Positions 1 through 7,207 of a stretch of 11,740 bases of DNA are shown here, one piece after another. Both the position numbers and the translations under genes were made by a program. Within the stretch, counting starts at the first letter, position 1; the number at the start of each line of letters is the position of its first letter. The notes below the pieces were generated by a model that saw nothing but the letters and a program-made list of their open reading frames with translations, had not been told where the DNA came from and ran no database searches. Where the stretch lies: NCBI GenBank assembly GCA_049718665.1, contig JBNARO010000043.1, positions 1 to 11,740 of the forward strand, written 5' to 3'. This DNA comes from NZ13-RE01 sp049718665. Its GTDB lineage: Bacteria; Dictyoglomota; Dictyoglomia; Dictyoglomales; Dictyoglomaceae.

Positions 1-95
1 GAGGGCTGGAGAGGTTGGCTTTTGCTATATTATACTCTTATCTCCCTCTTTCAGCAACTATTTTAAAGAAGATCATCAAGTCGAATAAATTCTGA
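1..95 (+). CDS. Possible 3' end of a plus-strand gene (partial, membrane-like C-terminus)
   Basis: Reading from base 3, the plus strand is open for 30 codons to a TGA at 93-95. The peptide begins GLERLAFAILYSYLPLS and ends with a Lys-rich tail (KKIIKSNKF), which looks like the C-terminal helix and cytoplasmic tail of a membrane protein. The stop lies about 20 nt inside the 3' end of the convergent membrane-protein gene on the minus strand. The other two plus frames also stay open for part of this stretch, so the frame choice rests on how protein-like the peptide is. No family can be named from so little sequence, and it could be chance. Confidence 0.35.
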   Translation, partial: GLERLAFAILYSYLPLSATILKKIIKSNKF

Positions 96-801
96 TATAC
101 TCTAAGACACCTAAGGAGACAAAAAATGTCCAAAAAATCCAGAAGTTATCAAACAAAGGAACTACAAGTTTGTAGTTTACTAAATAATAATAGGATAAAA
201 GACTTCCTATGAATTTCAAAAGAAATCCTATTCCAATAGATAACCAGGGGACTTCATATTCTCCACCTAAATGGAGAAGAATTTTAGGGATTAACAGGAA
301 AATAATAAGAGAATCTAGAAGAAGAGAACCAATGATGAATATTTTTTCATGTATAGAAAAAGTCGAAATACCAAGAAGAGGATAAATTATAAAGAAATAG
401 GAAAGAGAAAAAAGAAAAATAAAAAGGAGGGTAGAGATGAGCAAAAATGATTTTTTAATAAAGCTCAGATAAGGCTTAATCGGTAGAAAAAATGATACTA
501 AAAATAAAATCTCTGAAGGTATAACTGAAAAATATTTAGGAAAAGAGGTTATAAAATTGCTTATAAATAAGAGAAGAAAGCCAATACCTAAAAGTTTAAA
601 AATATTTTTCTCATCTAAATTCATTCGAGTGATAAAGAAAATAAGTATAATAGTCAATAAAAGGAAAAAAGATTCTAAGAGATCTAAATATATAGAAACA
701 AATTTTAAAGTAAGACCCTTCTTAAAAGAAATAAAAATGGCATTTCCAAAGACTAAGGTCAAGATTAAAAATAATAGAAAATAATAAACTCTTTTATTCA
801 T
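76..801 (-). CDS. Integral membrane protein of unknown function, about 8 TM helices
   Basis: The 241-residue product is almost entirely hydrophobic. Likely membrane segments lie near residues 5-26, 37-58, 67-86, 93-113, 117-141, 152-175, 185-208 and 216-236, joined by short Lys- or Arg-containing loops. I see no catalytic or transport motif and no soluble domain, and I do not recognise the family. The ATG (799-801) overlaps the TGA of the preceding gene in an ATGA junction, so translation is probably coupled. Only a weak GAGA-type ribosome site lies just upstream, which fits coupling. The 3' end overlaps a possible convergent plus-strand gene, and no terminator hairpin is visible. The tight link to the upstream soluble protein suggests the two work together at the membrane. 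Confidence 0.8.
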   Translation of the reverse strand: MNKRVYYFLLFLILTLVFGNAIFISFKKGLTLKFVSIYLDLLESFFLLLTIILIFFITRMNLDEKNIFKLLGIGFLLLFISNFITSFPKYFSVIPSEILFLVSFFLPIKPYLSFIKKSFLLISTLLFIFLFSLSYFFIIYPLLGISTFSIHEKIFIIGSLLLDSLIIFLLIPKILLHLGGEYEVPWLSIGIGFLLKFIGSLLSYYYLVNYKLVVPLFDNFWIFWTFFVSLGVLEYIRIYST

Positions 802-1673
802 TCTCTCAAATCCAGTTGATTTTCTATAAAATTAACAACAGATTCTCCCAAAGGTTTTCCTACTAATTTTGTAATTTCCCTTTGAAAACCATTTAAGTTA
901 TACAAATAAACTGATTTAGCAGTATCAGGTTTAAAATATCTTTCAAAAATTTTTAATCCTTTACTTCCAGTTATTCTTTTAACATATTCAGCCATATTTA
1001 AATATTTTTCTTGAGAAATCATCTCTATAAATCCTACTTTTAAAGGTTTTATCTCTCGGTTCTTTCTTAGAGAAAATATAGTTAATTTTGTTTTAAGATT
1101 AGATAATAAAGGAATTAATGAATCAGGAATATGATGTATAAATTCATTCATAGGAAAGGAATCTTTTATATCTCCTCTTTCTAAGATAATTCCTCTTCCT
1201 TCATTACAAAAAATATATTCCTTTCTATTTCCAGAGAAAGATAAAATTCCAGTAAACTTATTTTCAAATAAGAGATCAAAAAGTTTTGAAACATCTAAGA
1301 TTTCATAATCAAGATTTTTATATGTTATTTCTCCATAATATAAAGATAAAATGCTATCAACTATCTCTACATTGTAAATACTAAATATATTAATAACGGA
1401 ATCCTTTTTAAAGTTTTGAAAGTAAGATAAAGCTTCTTGATTCAAGATCAAATTATCACCATTTATAAAGGAACTGGCAATATATGAGTCTTTTGAATAC
1501 AAAAGAGTAAAATGGAAATTTCGTCCCTCAATTTCTAAAAACTCAAATCCATCAAAGTTTTTATTGGAATTTAAATATTTCATTAGGTTAAAAACAGATA
1601 AATCTATATCCCTAACTTTTGGATCAAAAATTTGCTCAAAGGGTAATTCTTTTAATAAAAACTCTTTCTCCAT
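798..1673 (-). CDS. Hypothetical soluble protein, 291 aa, possible DUF4388-like segment
   Basis: I do not recognise this protein with confidence. It has no signal peptide or membrane helix and is rich in Phe, Asn, Lys and Leu. Residues about 130-165 contain FTGILSFSGNRKEYIFCNEG, which resembles the 'GxLxF..G....I.F..G.I' pattern of DUF4388/PatA-type domains; this is a weak resemblance. The frame extends to a TTG at 1674-1676, but the ribosome site AGGGG (1679-1683) is 5 nt from the ATG at 1671-1673 and only 2 nt from the TTG, so I choose the ATG. The gene has its own strong promoter (1707-1734) and is coupled by ATGA to the downstream membrane-protein gene. It sits after the sugar operon but is probably a separate unit. 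Confidence 0.8.
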   Translation of the reverse strand: MEKEFLLKELPFEQIFDPKVRDIDLSVFNLMKYLNSNKNFDGFEFLEIEGRNFHFTLLYSKDSYIASSFINGDNLILNQEALSYFQNFKKDSVINIFSIYNVEIVDSILSLYYGEITYKNLDYEILDVSKLFDLLFENKFTGILSFSGNRKEYIFCNEGRGIILERGDIKDSFPMNEFIHHIPDSLIPLLSNLKTKLTIFSLRKNREIKPLKVGFIEMISQEKYLNMAEYVKRITGSKGLKIFERYFKPDTAKSVYLYNLNGFQREITKLVGKPLGESVVNFIENQLDLRE

Positions 1674-1678
1674 CAATA

Positions 1679-1683
1679 CCCCT
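1679..1683 (-). promoter_or_regulatory. Ribosome binding site that decides the start of the 291-aa hypothetical
   Basis: On the minus strand AGGGG lies 5 nt before an ATG and 2 nt before an upstream in-frame TTG. The spacing favours the ATG. Confidence 0.55.
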
Positions 1684-1706
1684 AAAGTTAATGAATTCTA
1701 AAATAA

Positions 1707-1734
1707 ATTATACAACGTCAATAGAAATTTTCAA
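1707..1734 (-). promoter_or_regulatory. Sigma-70 type promoter for the two-gene unknown unit
   Basis: On the minus strand TTGAAA (1729-1734, five of six consensus bases) is followed after 16 nt by a perfect TATAAT (1707-1712). Transcription should start near 1700, leaving a leader of about 27 nt before the ATG at 1673. The -35 box overlaps the TGA of the D-lyxose isomerase gene (1731-1733). I see no terminator hairpin here, so read-through from the sugar operon is also possible. Confidence 0.65.
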
Positions 1735-2276
1735 TCCTCTTCTATAACAGGAATCCTTCTTATCTCAGGATCTGTAAAGATATCATACTCATCAGTACTA
1801 TGAGTTGAAAATTCCGAAACTACAGCCCCTTCATCTCCCGCCTGAAACCAATGAAGGGTATTAGGGGAAAGAGTATATTGCTCTCCTGGATTTAACTCTA
1901 TTTCATGCCAAACTGTAAAATATTTCTTTTTATCCTCTGGAACTTTTGCCTTAGGATTCTCTGCGGGTTCTCCAGGAACATAAAGATATACCTTCCCCCA
2001 CCTACATCTAAAGGTCTCTTCCTTTCCTTCTTCATTTCCTACTGGAGGATGTCTATGCTCTGGACAAATTTGCCTTGGGAAAAGAACCAGTTCCTTCGCA
2101 CATACTCTCTCAGTATTTACATAAACTAATAATTCCAAACCTATCTCCTCTAATCTTCCTAATCCAAAATCTGCTACTTCAATCTTTTTCTTTTCTTCCT
2201 CTGTTAAAACTATGTGAGCTTTTTCAAAATACTCAAGAGCTCTCTTTCTCGCCTTCTCATACTCACTTCTCTTCAT
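1731..2276 (-). CDS. D-lyxose isomerase family cupin
   Basis: The 181-residue product is a single-domain cupin of the D-lyxose isomerase family, whose members interconvert D-lyxose with D-xylulose and often D-mannose with D-fructose, using a divalent metal. The expected ligands are visible: H74 and H76 in CPEHRHP, E87 in GKEETFRCRWG, and H142 in LSPNTLHWFQAG. Length and motif order are normal for the family. AAGGAG lies 9 nt before the ATG, and only 2 nt separate it from the aldolase stop. It is the last gene of the sugar operon. From memory, an enzyme of this type from Dictyoglomus turgidum has been studied in vitro; its physiological substrate in this operon is an open question. The family call is strong, but the true substrate could be another ketose or aldose. 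Confidence 0.88.
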   Translation of the reverse strand: MKRSEYEKARKRALEYFEKAHIVLTEEEKKKIEVADFGLGRLEEIGLELLVYVNTERVCAKELVLFPRQICPEHRHPPVGNEEGKEETFRCRWGKVYLYVPGEPAENPKAKVPEDKKKYFTVWHEIELNPGEQYTLSPNTLHWFQAGDEGAVVSEFSTHSTDEYDIFTDPEIRRIPVIEED

Positions 2277-2278
2277 TT

Positions 2279-2950
2279 TTAACCACTCCTTTTTAATAGT
2301 TTTCTTCTATACTTTTCCACCTCTAAATTATCTATCTCCTTTATTTGTTCCTTGGTAAAGAATCTCATTTCCCCTAAAAGTTTTGCAAAAATAACTGTTT
2401 TAATACTGTCTTCTACAAGAAGGGTCCTATAGTAAGCTTCCTTGAGATTACTTCCTACTGTTACTAAGCCATGATTCTTTACAAGAACTCCATTGTGATT
2501 TTTAATTACATTCCCTACCGCTAAAGCAAAATCTTTTCCTCCAGGAACCACATATTCAATAACAGGGATTTCAGAGCCAAGAAGTGCTACCATATCTGGA
2601 GTAAAAGGTCTTAAGGGTTCGTCCTGAAAAGCATAGGCGATAGAAAAAGGTGGATGAGTATGGACTACCGCGAATACATCTTCTCTTACTTTATAACATT
2701 CTAAATGAAGCCATTTTTCTGAGGTAGGTCTTAAGCTTCCATCTACTACTTCCCCTGTATTTATATCTACTCCAATATAATCTTCTTCACTTGCAGATTC
2801 AAAACAAATTCCACTTGCCTTCATATATACAATTTCCCCTACTCTCACACTAGTGTTTCCACCAGGTCCTATAACAAGTCCTTTTTCTGCAATTTTTTTT
2901 CCAATTTCTACTAATTCTTTTCTTACCATTTCTTTACTCCTCAAATTCAT
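2279..2950 (-). CDS. Class II aldolase/adducin family aldolase (FucA/AraD-like)
   Basis: The 223-residue product belongs to the zinc-dependent FucA/AraD family, which cleaves ketose-1-phosphates to dihydroxyacetone phosphate plus an aldehyde, or epimerises or decarboxylates related substrates. Visible motifs are the phosphate-binding GNTS (31-34), TSE (76-78) with the catalytic Glu78, the zinc ligands H97 and H99 in VVHTHPPFS, and H160 in VKNHGLVTVG. Two starts are possible. The ATG at 2948-2950 has GGGAGG 8 nt upstream and overlaps the previous gene by 17 nt. The ATG at 2927-2929 (residue 8) has GAGGAG 7 nt upstream and leaves a 4-nt gap. The second gives an N-terminus closer to E. coli FucA, but I report the longer form because the sequence does not settle it. 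Substrate is unknown; the operon suggests a polyol-derived keto-sugar phosphate. Confidence 0.88.
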   Translation of the reverse strand: MNLRSKEMVRKELVEIGKKIAEKGLVIGPGGNTSVRVGEIVYMKASGICFESASEEDYIGVDINTGEVVDGSLRPTSEKWLHLECYKVREDVFAVVHTHPPFSIAYAFQDEPLRPFTPDMVALLGSEIPVIEYVVPGGKDFALAVGNVIKNHNGVLVKNHGLVTVGSNLKEAYYRTLLVEDSIKTVIFAKLLGEMRFFTKEQIKEIDNLEVEKYRRKLLKRSG

Positions 2951-3938
2951 ATATAAGTCCTCCCTTAGGTATATATTTTCTCAAATATTCTTCTGTATCT
3001 TTTAGCTCTTTTAATAAATTTCTCTCGGTCTTTATTGACGCAGGAATTACTTCTACCATTAATATAATTTTTTCTACAGGCCTAATATAGTAAGAAACAG
3101 GATTTTTTCTATAATTCTCATATGACCATTTTATAGCAGAAAGTATTTCTTCAATCTTTACATGTCCTATTTTATTATATTCTTCTGTAAAAGGCCAATG
3201 GCTACTTGTATCTGGAGTTGTTTGTTGAAGATGGATGATAGGGGAGAAAACTGCAAATCTTTTTAGCCATTCTACATATGATAAATTATCTCCATTAAGT
3301 CCATAGTGCATTCCTGCCTGATGCCCTACATCTATGGTTAAATAACAGGCAGATCCACTATTTTCTTTGTTTACCTCAATTAAAAATTTTTCTGCCTCTT
3401 CTAAAGTCCATGGCTTCTCACTGGGTATATACATCTGCTCATTACATATTCCCAACAAACCTTTTTCTTTCACTATTTGAGAAAGTTCTCTAAATTCTTT
3501 GTAAATATTTTCAACAACTTTTTTTGTTCTCTCTTCATCTTCTAATACTTCTACAGAGATTGCATCCCAATGTCCTCCAATATATTTTGCTCCCATTTCC
3601 TTAGCAATATCTATAGCATTATGTATCCATTCCCTCATTCTTCTTCTCACTCTTTCATCACTGTGGGAAAGACCGTGAAACCTATGAGTTGCCATTCCTG
3701 TATAATAATCCCATATAATTACTTCATATTTTTCTGCATATTCTCTTATTTTTTTTGCAGTTTCCATTTGGTAATCTTTATCTCCACTAAAAAATGGATC
3801 TAATACATCACTACAAAATTCGTGATAATCATACCCTAACTCTTTAGTTAATCTCATGAAATTTTCAGGCTCCTCCCACCTTCTTGTAAGAAAGGCACCA
3901 TTTATACCAATATCTAAGAAAACCTTCCTTTTACGCAT
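2934..3938 (-). CDS. Xylose isomerase-like TIM-barrel sugar (phosphate) isomerase/epimerase
   Basis: The 334-residue protein fits the AP-endonuclease-2/xylose-isomerase-like TIM-barrel superfamily (COG1082 type), which includes epimerases and isomerases of ketoses and tetrulose phosphates. The usual Glu-Asp-His-Glu metal site can be placed at E167 (CNEQM), D203 with H206 (TIDVGH), H236 (IIHLQQT) and E296 (LMVEVIP), at the expected ends of barrel strands. There is no DNA-repair context, so a sugar substrate is more likely. GAGGTG lies 5 nt before the ATG, and the gap to the preceding dehydrogenase gene is 4 nt. It could be a 3-epimerase, a tetrulose-phosphate racemase/isomerase, or an aldose-ketose isomerase for the operon's sugar; the sequence alone does not choose. 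Confidence 0.82.
   Translation of the reverse strand: MRKRKVFLDIGINGAFLTRRWEEPENFMRLTKELGYDYHEFCSDVLDPFFSGDKDYQMETAKKIREYAEKYEVIIWDYYTGMATHRFHGLSHSDERVRRRMREWIHNAIDIAKEMGAKYIGGHWDAISVEVLEDEERTKKVVENIYKEFRELSQIVKEKGLLGICNEQMYIPSEKPWTLEEAEKFLIEVNKENSGSACYLTIDVGHQAGMHYGLNGDNLSYVEWLKRFAVFSPIIHLQQTTPDTSSHWPFTEEYNKIGHVKIEEILSAIKWSYENYRKNPVSYYIRPVEKIILMVEVIPASIKTERNLLKELKDTEEYLRKYIPKGGLIYEFEE
2937..2942 (-). promoter_or_regulatory. Alternative ribosome binding site for the class II aldolase
   Basis: GAGGAG lies 7 nt before an in-frame ATG (2927-2929) and overlaps the last codons of the TIM-barrel gene. A rival site, GGGAGG at 2959-2964, lies 8 nt before the upstream ATG (2948-2950). Both are good, and both overlap codons of the upstream gene. 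Confidence 0.45.
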
Positions 3939-3942
3939 CCTT

Positions 3943-4728
3943 TCACCTCATCTCTACTCCACCAGTGACATTAACCGCATCTCCAGTAATATAGGATGCC
4001 TCATCACTGGCTAAAAATACTACTACATTTGCTACATCGTCATAAGTACACGCTCTTCCTAAAGGAACTTGTTTCAAATATCTTTCTCTAACCTCTTCTT
4101 TACTTATTCCCCATCTCTTTGCATATTGCTCGTATAAACTATCCCTCCATAAAGGAGAATCTAATAAATCACCAGGACATACCGCTACAACTCTTACCCC
4201 ATAAGGTGCAAGATCTAATGCAATACTTTGGGTTAATCCAATTCCTCCAAACTTTGATGCAGAATAGGCACAATTCCTAAAACTTCCTTTTTTACCAGAT
4301 TTTGAATTAATTTGGATTATTACTCCTGACCTTTGTTTTACCATAACTTTTGCAGCTTCTCGAGCACATAAAAAATATCCTGTTAGATTCACATCTATCA
4401 CCTTTTTCCAATCTTCTAAAGGGAATTCTGTTATATCATGAGCAATCAATATCCCTGCATTTGCTACCATTATATCCAATTTTCCATATCTTTCCACAGT
4501 TTTTTCTACCATATTTTTTACATCTTCCTCATTTGTTACATCAGCTTTTATTGCCATAGCAGGTCTTCCATGCTCTTTTGTAATTTCCTCTGCAACTTGT
4601 TGGGCTTTTTCATATTTTATATCCGCAACAGTAACATAACATCCTTCCTTTGCTAAGCGATGGGCAAGAGCTTCTCCTAAACCTTGAGCTCCTCCTGTTA
4701 CTATTGCTACTCTATCTTTTAATCTCAT
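3943..4728 (-). CDS. Short-chain dehydrogenase, sorbitol-6-phosphate 2-dehydrogenase (SrlD/SorD) type
   Basis: The 261-residue protein is a classical SDR: TGGAQGLG (11-18) binds the dinucleotide, D36 (VADIK) favours NAD, NAG is at 90-92, N114 is in VNLTGYF, and the catalytic S142-Y155-K159 lie in INSKSG and YSASK. Beyond the general fold it shares stretches I recall from E. coli SrlD, including GYFLCARE, QINSKSGK, FGG.GLTQS.ALDLA and a C-terminal NVTGG. SrlD oxidises glucitol-6-phosphate to fructose-6-phosphate. A GGGGG ribosome site lies 9 nt before the ATG, and the gap to the MtlD-like gene is 6 nt. With SorE-like and MtlD-like enzymes beside it, a polyol-phosphate substrate is likely. However, no kinase or PTS gene is in the window, so an unphosphorylated polyol cannot be ruled out. 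Confidence 0.88.
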   Translation of the reverse strand: MRLKDRVAIVTGGAQGLGEALAHRLAKEGCYVTVADIKYEKAQQVAEEITKEHGRPAMAIKADVTNEEDVKNMVEKTVERYGKLDIMVANAGILIAHDITEFPLEDWKKVIDVNLTGYFLCAREAAKVMVKQRSGVIIQINSKSGKKGSFRNCAYSASKFGGIGLTQSIALDLAPYGVRVVAVCPGDLLDSPLWRDSLYEQYAKRWGISKEEVRERYLKQVPLGRACTYDDVANVVVFLASDEASYITGDAVNVTGGVEMR

Positions 4729-4734
4729 AAAAGT

Positions 4735-5916
4735 CTACCCCCTAAAACTTTTTTGAATTTCTTTGTAATAAAAAAGAACTTTTTGAGAAAATTCATCCTC
4801 TAAAGAGAGATTACAAATATTTTTCAAAACCCATTCTACTCCTTGATTTTTTATAATTTCTTGAAGTCTTTTTGCTTCTTCATCTTCAGGATTATTATAA
4901 AAAAGGACAACTGCACAAGTGAAAGCAATATTTTCAGGAAATATTTTTTGGGAAAGACAAAGTTTTGCGCCTCCAATAATTCTGTCTTCAGGACCTAATT
5001 TTCTTATGGGATCCCTTCCCACTCTTACTATAGGATCCATAAGAAGAGGATTTTCTAATCTTTCTACAAGATCTTCTAAATATTCTTCATACTCTTTCTT
5101 GGCTATATTTTTATACTTTGAAAAAAAAGAAGAAGATATTTCATTTATTACTCCATCAAAGATTTTTCTAATTTCTCCATCCTTTATAGCTTCATGAATA
5201 TAATGATATCCTTTAAGGTATCCAAAATAGGCTAAAACCGCATGCCCTAAATTATGAATAAAAAGTTTTTTCTCTATTTCAAATTCAAAATTTTCTGATG
5301 GTTTAAGACCATATATATTAGGAAACTCTCCCTTTACCTTAGAAGCATCAAAGGGAATTACATCATAAGATTCTGTTACAATTAAGAGGGGATCATCATA
5401 ACCATACCTTTTTCCAGAACCTGCTACCATTCTTGCAATAGATGTTCCTACAAATCCTATCTTTTCTTCCACAAATATTTTCTCTTCCTCATTTAAATAT
5501 CTCAATATTTCATTCTTTAAAATATCTGGGGCGGATCTTAAGTTTTCACAGAGGAAAATATTTAAAAAACAAGGATTTTCTTTAAATCTTAATTTTAAAC
5601 CTTCTGCTATAAAACTTGCAATATCAATTAAGTTTTTCACTCCTACAGCAGTAAAAATTACATCACAGTGAGATATAAAATTGGATATTTTATCTTTTTC
5701 TTCAAGATTTAAAGCTAAGATATTGTCAATAATTAAATCTCTTATCTCGCCATTTTTCTCAAAAAGTTTTAAAGGATAACTTCCTCTTTCATTTAGCATC
5801 TTTACTAACTCTTTATTTGCTTCCACAAAAATAATTTTATATCCTGATCTTTTAAGAAGATCTCCAATAAATCCTCTTCCTATATTTCCTGCTCCAAACT
5901 GAACTCCTATTTTCAT
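4735..5916 (-). CDS. mtlD: Mannitol-1-phosphate 5-dehydrogenase family protein
   Basis: The 393-residue product matches E. coli MtlD in length and along its whole sequence. GAGNIGRGFIG (8-18) is the N-terminal NAD loop. KLFIHNLGH (217-225) gives the K-x4-N-x2-H catalytic signature of polyol-specific long-chain dehydrogenases. The C-terminal stretch around 286-307 (LENPLLMD and VGRDPIRKL) mirrors the MtlD RFENPYLKD and VGRQPLRKL blocks. The family enzyme interconverts mannitol-1-phosphate and fructose-6-phosphate with NAD. The ATG overlaps the TGA of the SorE-like gene in an ATGA junction, so translation is coupled. No MtlA-type PTS gene is in the window, which is unusual for mtlD. The substrate may be a different polyol or polyol phosphate of this pathway; tagaturonate or fructuronate reductases are more distant alternatives. 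Confidence 0.87.
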   Translation of the reverse strand: MKIGVQFGAGNIGRGFIGDLLKRSGYKIIFVEANKELVKMLNERGSYPLKLFEKNGEIRDLIIDNILALNLEEKDKISNFISHCDVIFTAVGVKNLIDIASFIAEGLKLRFKENPCFLNIFLCENLRSAPDILKNEILRYLNEEEKIFVEEKIGFVGTSIARMVAGSGKRYGYDDPLLIVTESYDVIPFDASKVKGEFPNIYGLKPSENFEFEIEKKLFIHNLGHAVLAYFGYLKGYHYIHEAIKDGEIRKIFDGVINEISSSFFSKYKNIAKKEYEEYLEDLVERLENPLLMDPIVRVGRDPIRKLGPEDRIIGGAKLCLSQKIFPENIAFTCAVVLFYNNPEDEEAKRLQEIIKNQGVEWVLKNICNLSLEDEFSQKVLFYYKEIQKSFRG

Positions 5917-7193
5917 AACTTTATTTCTAATTCCTTATGTTCTAATAGATATTTTTCTGCTTCTTTATACCACCATCCACCATTTTTCTTGACAATCTCA
6001 TATAGATCTCTATATATATGCCTAAGATTTTCAGGTCCCTCATAACTTAGTCTTTCGAAGTCGTCAATATCTGTAAGAGGGAAATCAAGATGAGTATATA
6101 TTAATTTTTTTCCGCCAGGAAGCTTTGGGAAATTTAGTAAAACATCCTTCGCACAGTTTATCCCTCCAATATGGGTAATCATGGGAGATGGATTTAAAAT
6201 TCCTTTTGATACCAAATCTAATGCATACCACATATCATCTGCATTTCCTCCCGATGTTGCTACTATATGATGTTTATCATAGTGAATTTTAAAAAAATTA
6301 ATACATGCAGTAAAATTATGATCTGTAGGTCCAGCAAAAAAGTTTAGACATCCATCCCTATCAAGAAGAAAATCTGCCTCTTCTACTAATTTTGAACTGG
6401 GATAAAGCACAAATATATCATCATATTTTATATTTTTATAAGATTCATCCTTTAAAGGATTTATAAATCTTAAATCTATTCCCTTTTCTTTTGCCTTTTC
6501 AGGAGGATATGCTCGCTTTGCCCTCTCCAATTTGTTCTCATCAATATCTGTAATTACAAGTAGACTGGGATTTTGAGGACCATTTATAAAGTAATCTAAA
6601 AAACCTAACCCCATAGGACCTGCTCCACCAAGTATTGCCAATTTTCCTCCTCTCTTTATTCCCATAATATGATCATAGCTTCTTTCCTTTGTGTGATACT
6701 GTGCATTTACCGCTCCTATTATACAAGACATAGGCTCCACAAGGGACCCTTTAAAAAAAGAGTCTCCCTCGTATATTAAAAGACAATTTTGTTCCATAAC
6801 CTCTCTTGGTATTATTACTTTTGTTGCAAGCCCTCCCAAATATTTGTATGAATATCCAGGAGCACTTAAAACTCCTACAGGTCCACCTTCATATAATAAT
6901 GCGGGTTGGATAGTAAACATCTGCCCCTCTTCATATTTCCCCTTCCATATTTTTCCAACTTTTAATATTCTTCCCGCCATTTCATGTCCCACAATAACTG
7001 GATTTTTATCTATATCCTTAGGAACTCGGGGATGTTCTGGGCCTTGAGTTATCTCTTTATATGTAGAGGGACAGCTAGTATCAGAAATTATCTCTGCTAA
7101 TATTTCATCATCTTTTATATCAGGGAGTTCAAACTTTTCTAATCTCAAGTCCATCTTTCCATACATTCTTAAAGCTATGGTTTCTGTGGGCAT
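5913..7193 (-). CDS. Zinc-type medium-chain dehydrogenase, SorE-like (L-sorbose-1-phosphate reductase family)
   Basis: The protein (426 residues from the ATG) is a medium-chain dehydrogenase. Likely catalytic-zinc ligands are C41 (SCPSTYK), H70 and E71 (VGHEMAG) and E153 (LVEPMSC). The Rossmann motif GGAGPMGLG is at 189-197, followed by ITDID, whose Asp favours NAD. The four-cysteine structural-zinc loop of typical alcohol dehydrogenases is absent. Length, the SCPSTYK context and the operon partners suggest SorE, which reduces L-sorbose-1-phosphate to glucitol-6-phosphate. The frame extends to a TTG at 7197-7199, but GGGGG (7203-7207) is 9 nt from the ATG at 7191-7193 and only 3 nt from the TTG, so I choose the ATG. 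The gap to the E2 gene is 14 nt. Other polyol or threonine-type dehydrogenases are possible. Confidence 0.85.
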   Translation of the reverse strand: MPTETIALRMYGKMDLRLEKFELPDIKDDEILAEIISDTSCPSTYKEITQGPEHPRVPKDIDKNPVIVGHEMAGRILKVGKIWKGKYEEGQMFTIQPALLYEGGPVGVLSAPGYSYKYLGGLATKVIIPREVMEQNCLLIYEGDSFFKGSLVEPMSCIIGAVNAQYHTKERSYDHIMGIKRGGKLAILGGAGPMGLGFLDYFINGPQNPSLLVITDIDENKLERAKRAYPPEKAKEKGIDLRFINPLKDESYKNIKYDDIFVLYPSSKLVEEADFLLDRDGCLNFFAGPTDHNFTACINFFKIHYDKHHIVATSGGNADDMWYALDLVSKGILNPSPMITHIGGINCAKDVLLNFPKLPGGKKLIYTHLDFPLTDIDDFERLSYEGPENLRHIYRDLYEIVKKNGGWWYKEAEKYLLEHKELEIKL

Positions 7194-7202
7194 AGTCAAA
7201 TT

Positions 7203-7207
7203 CCCCC
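7203..7207 (-). promoter_or_regulatory. Ribosome binding site deciding the SorE-like start
   Basis: GGGGG on the minus strand is 9 nt from the ATG at 7191-7193 and 3 nt from an in-frame TTG, which favours the ATG. The same G5-type site serves the SDR gene and possibly the E1 gene. Confidence 0.55.

Noticed and set aside
20..60. TATAAT with a TTGCTG 17 nt upstream on the minus strand, a possible promoter reading out of the left edge
   Set aside because: The -35 box matches only three of six bases, and the stretch is better explained as the coding end of a plus-strand gene. No minus-strand gene start is visible in the window.
38..76. A minus-strand ATG overlapping the stop of the membrane-protein gene (TGATG), suggesting a third coupled gene
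   Set aside because: It runs only 12 codons before a TAA, and the other minus-strand frames here are also closed.
557..784. Plus-strand open frame rich in Lys/Arg opposite the membrane-protein gene
   Set aside because: It is a mirror of hydrophobic Ile/Phe/Leu codons on the other strand, with no ribosome site or recognisable motif. The same applies to the other plus-strand frames opposite the sugar genes.
2934..3938. Reading the TIM-barrel protein as an endonuclease IV DNA-repair enzyme
   Set aside because: It has a single E-D-H-E sugar-isomerase type metal site and sits in the middle of a sugar operon; the multi-zinc residue set of endonuclease IV is not apparent.
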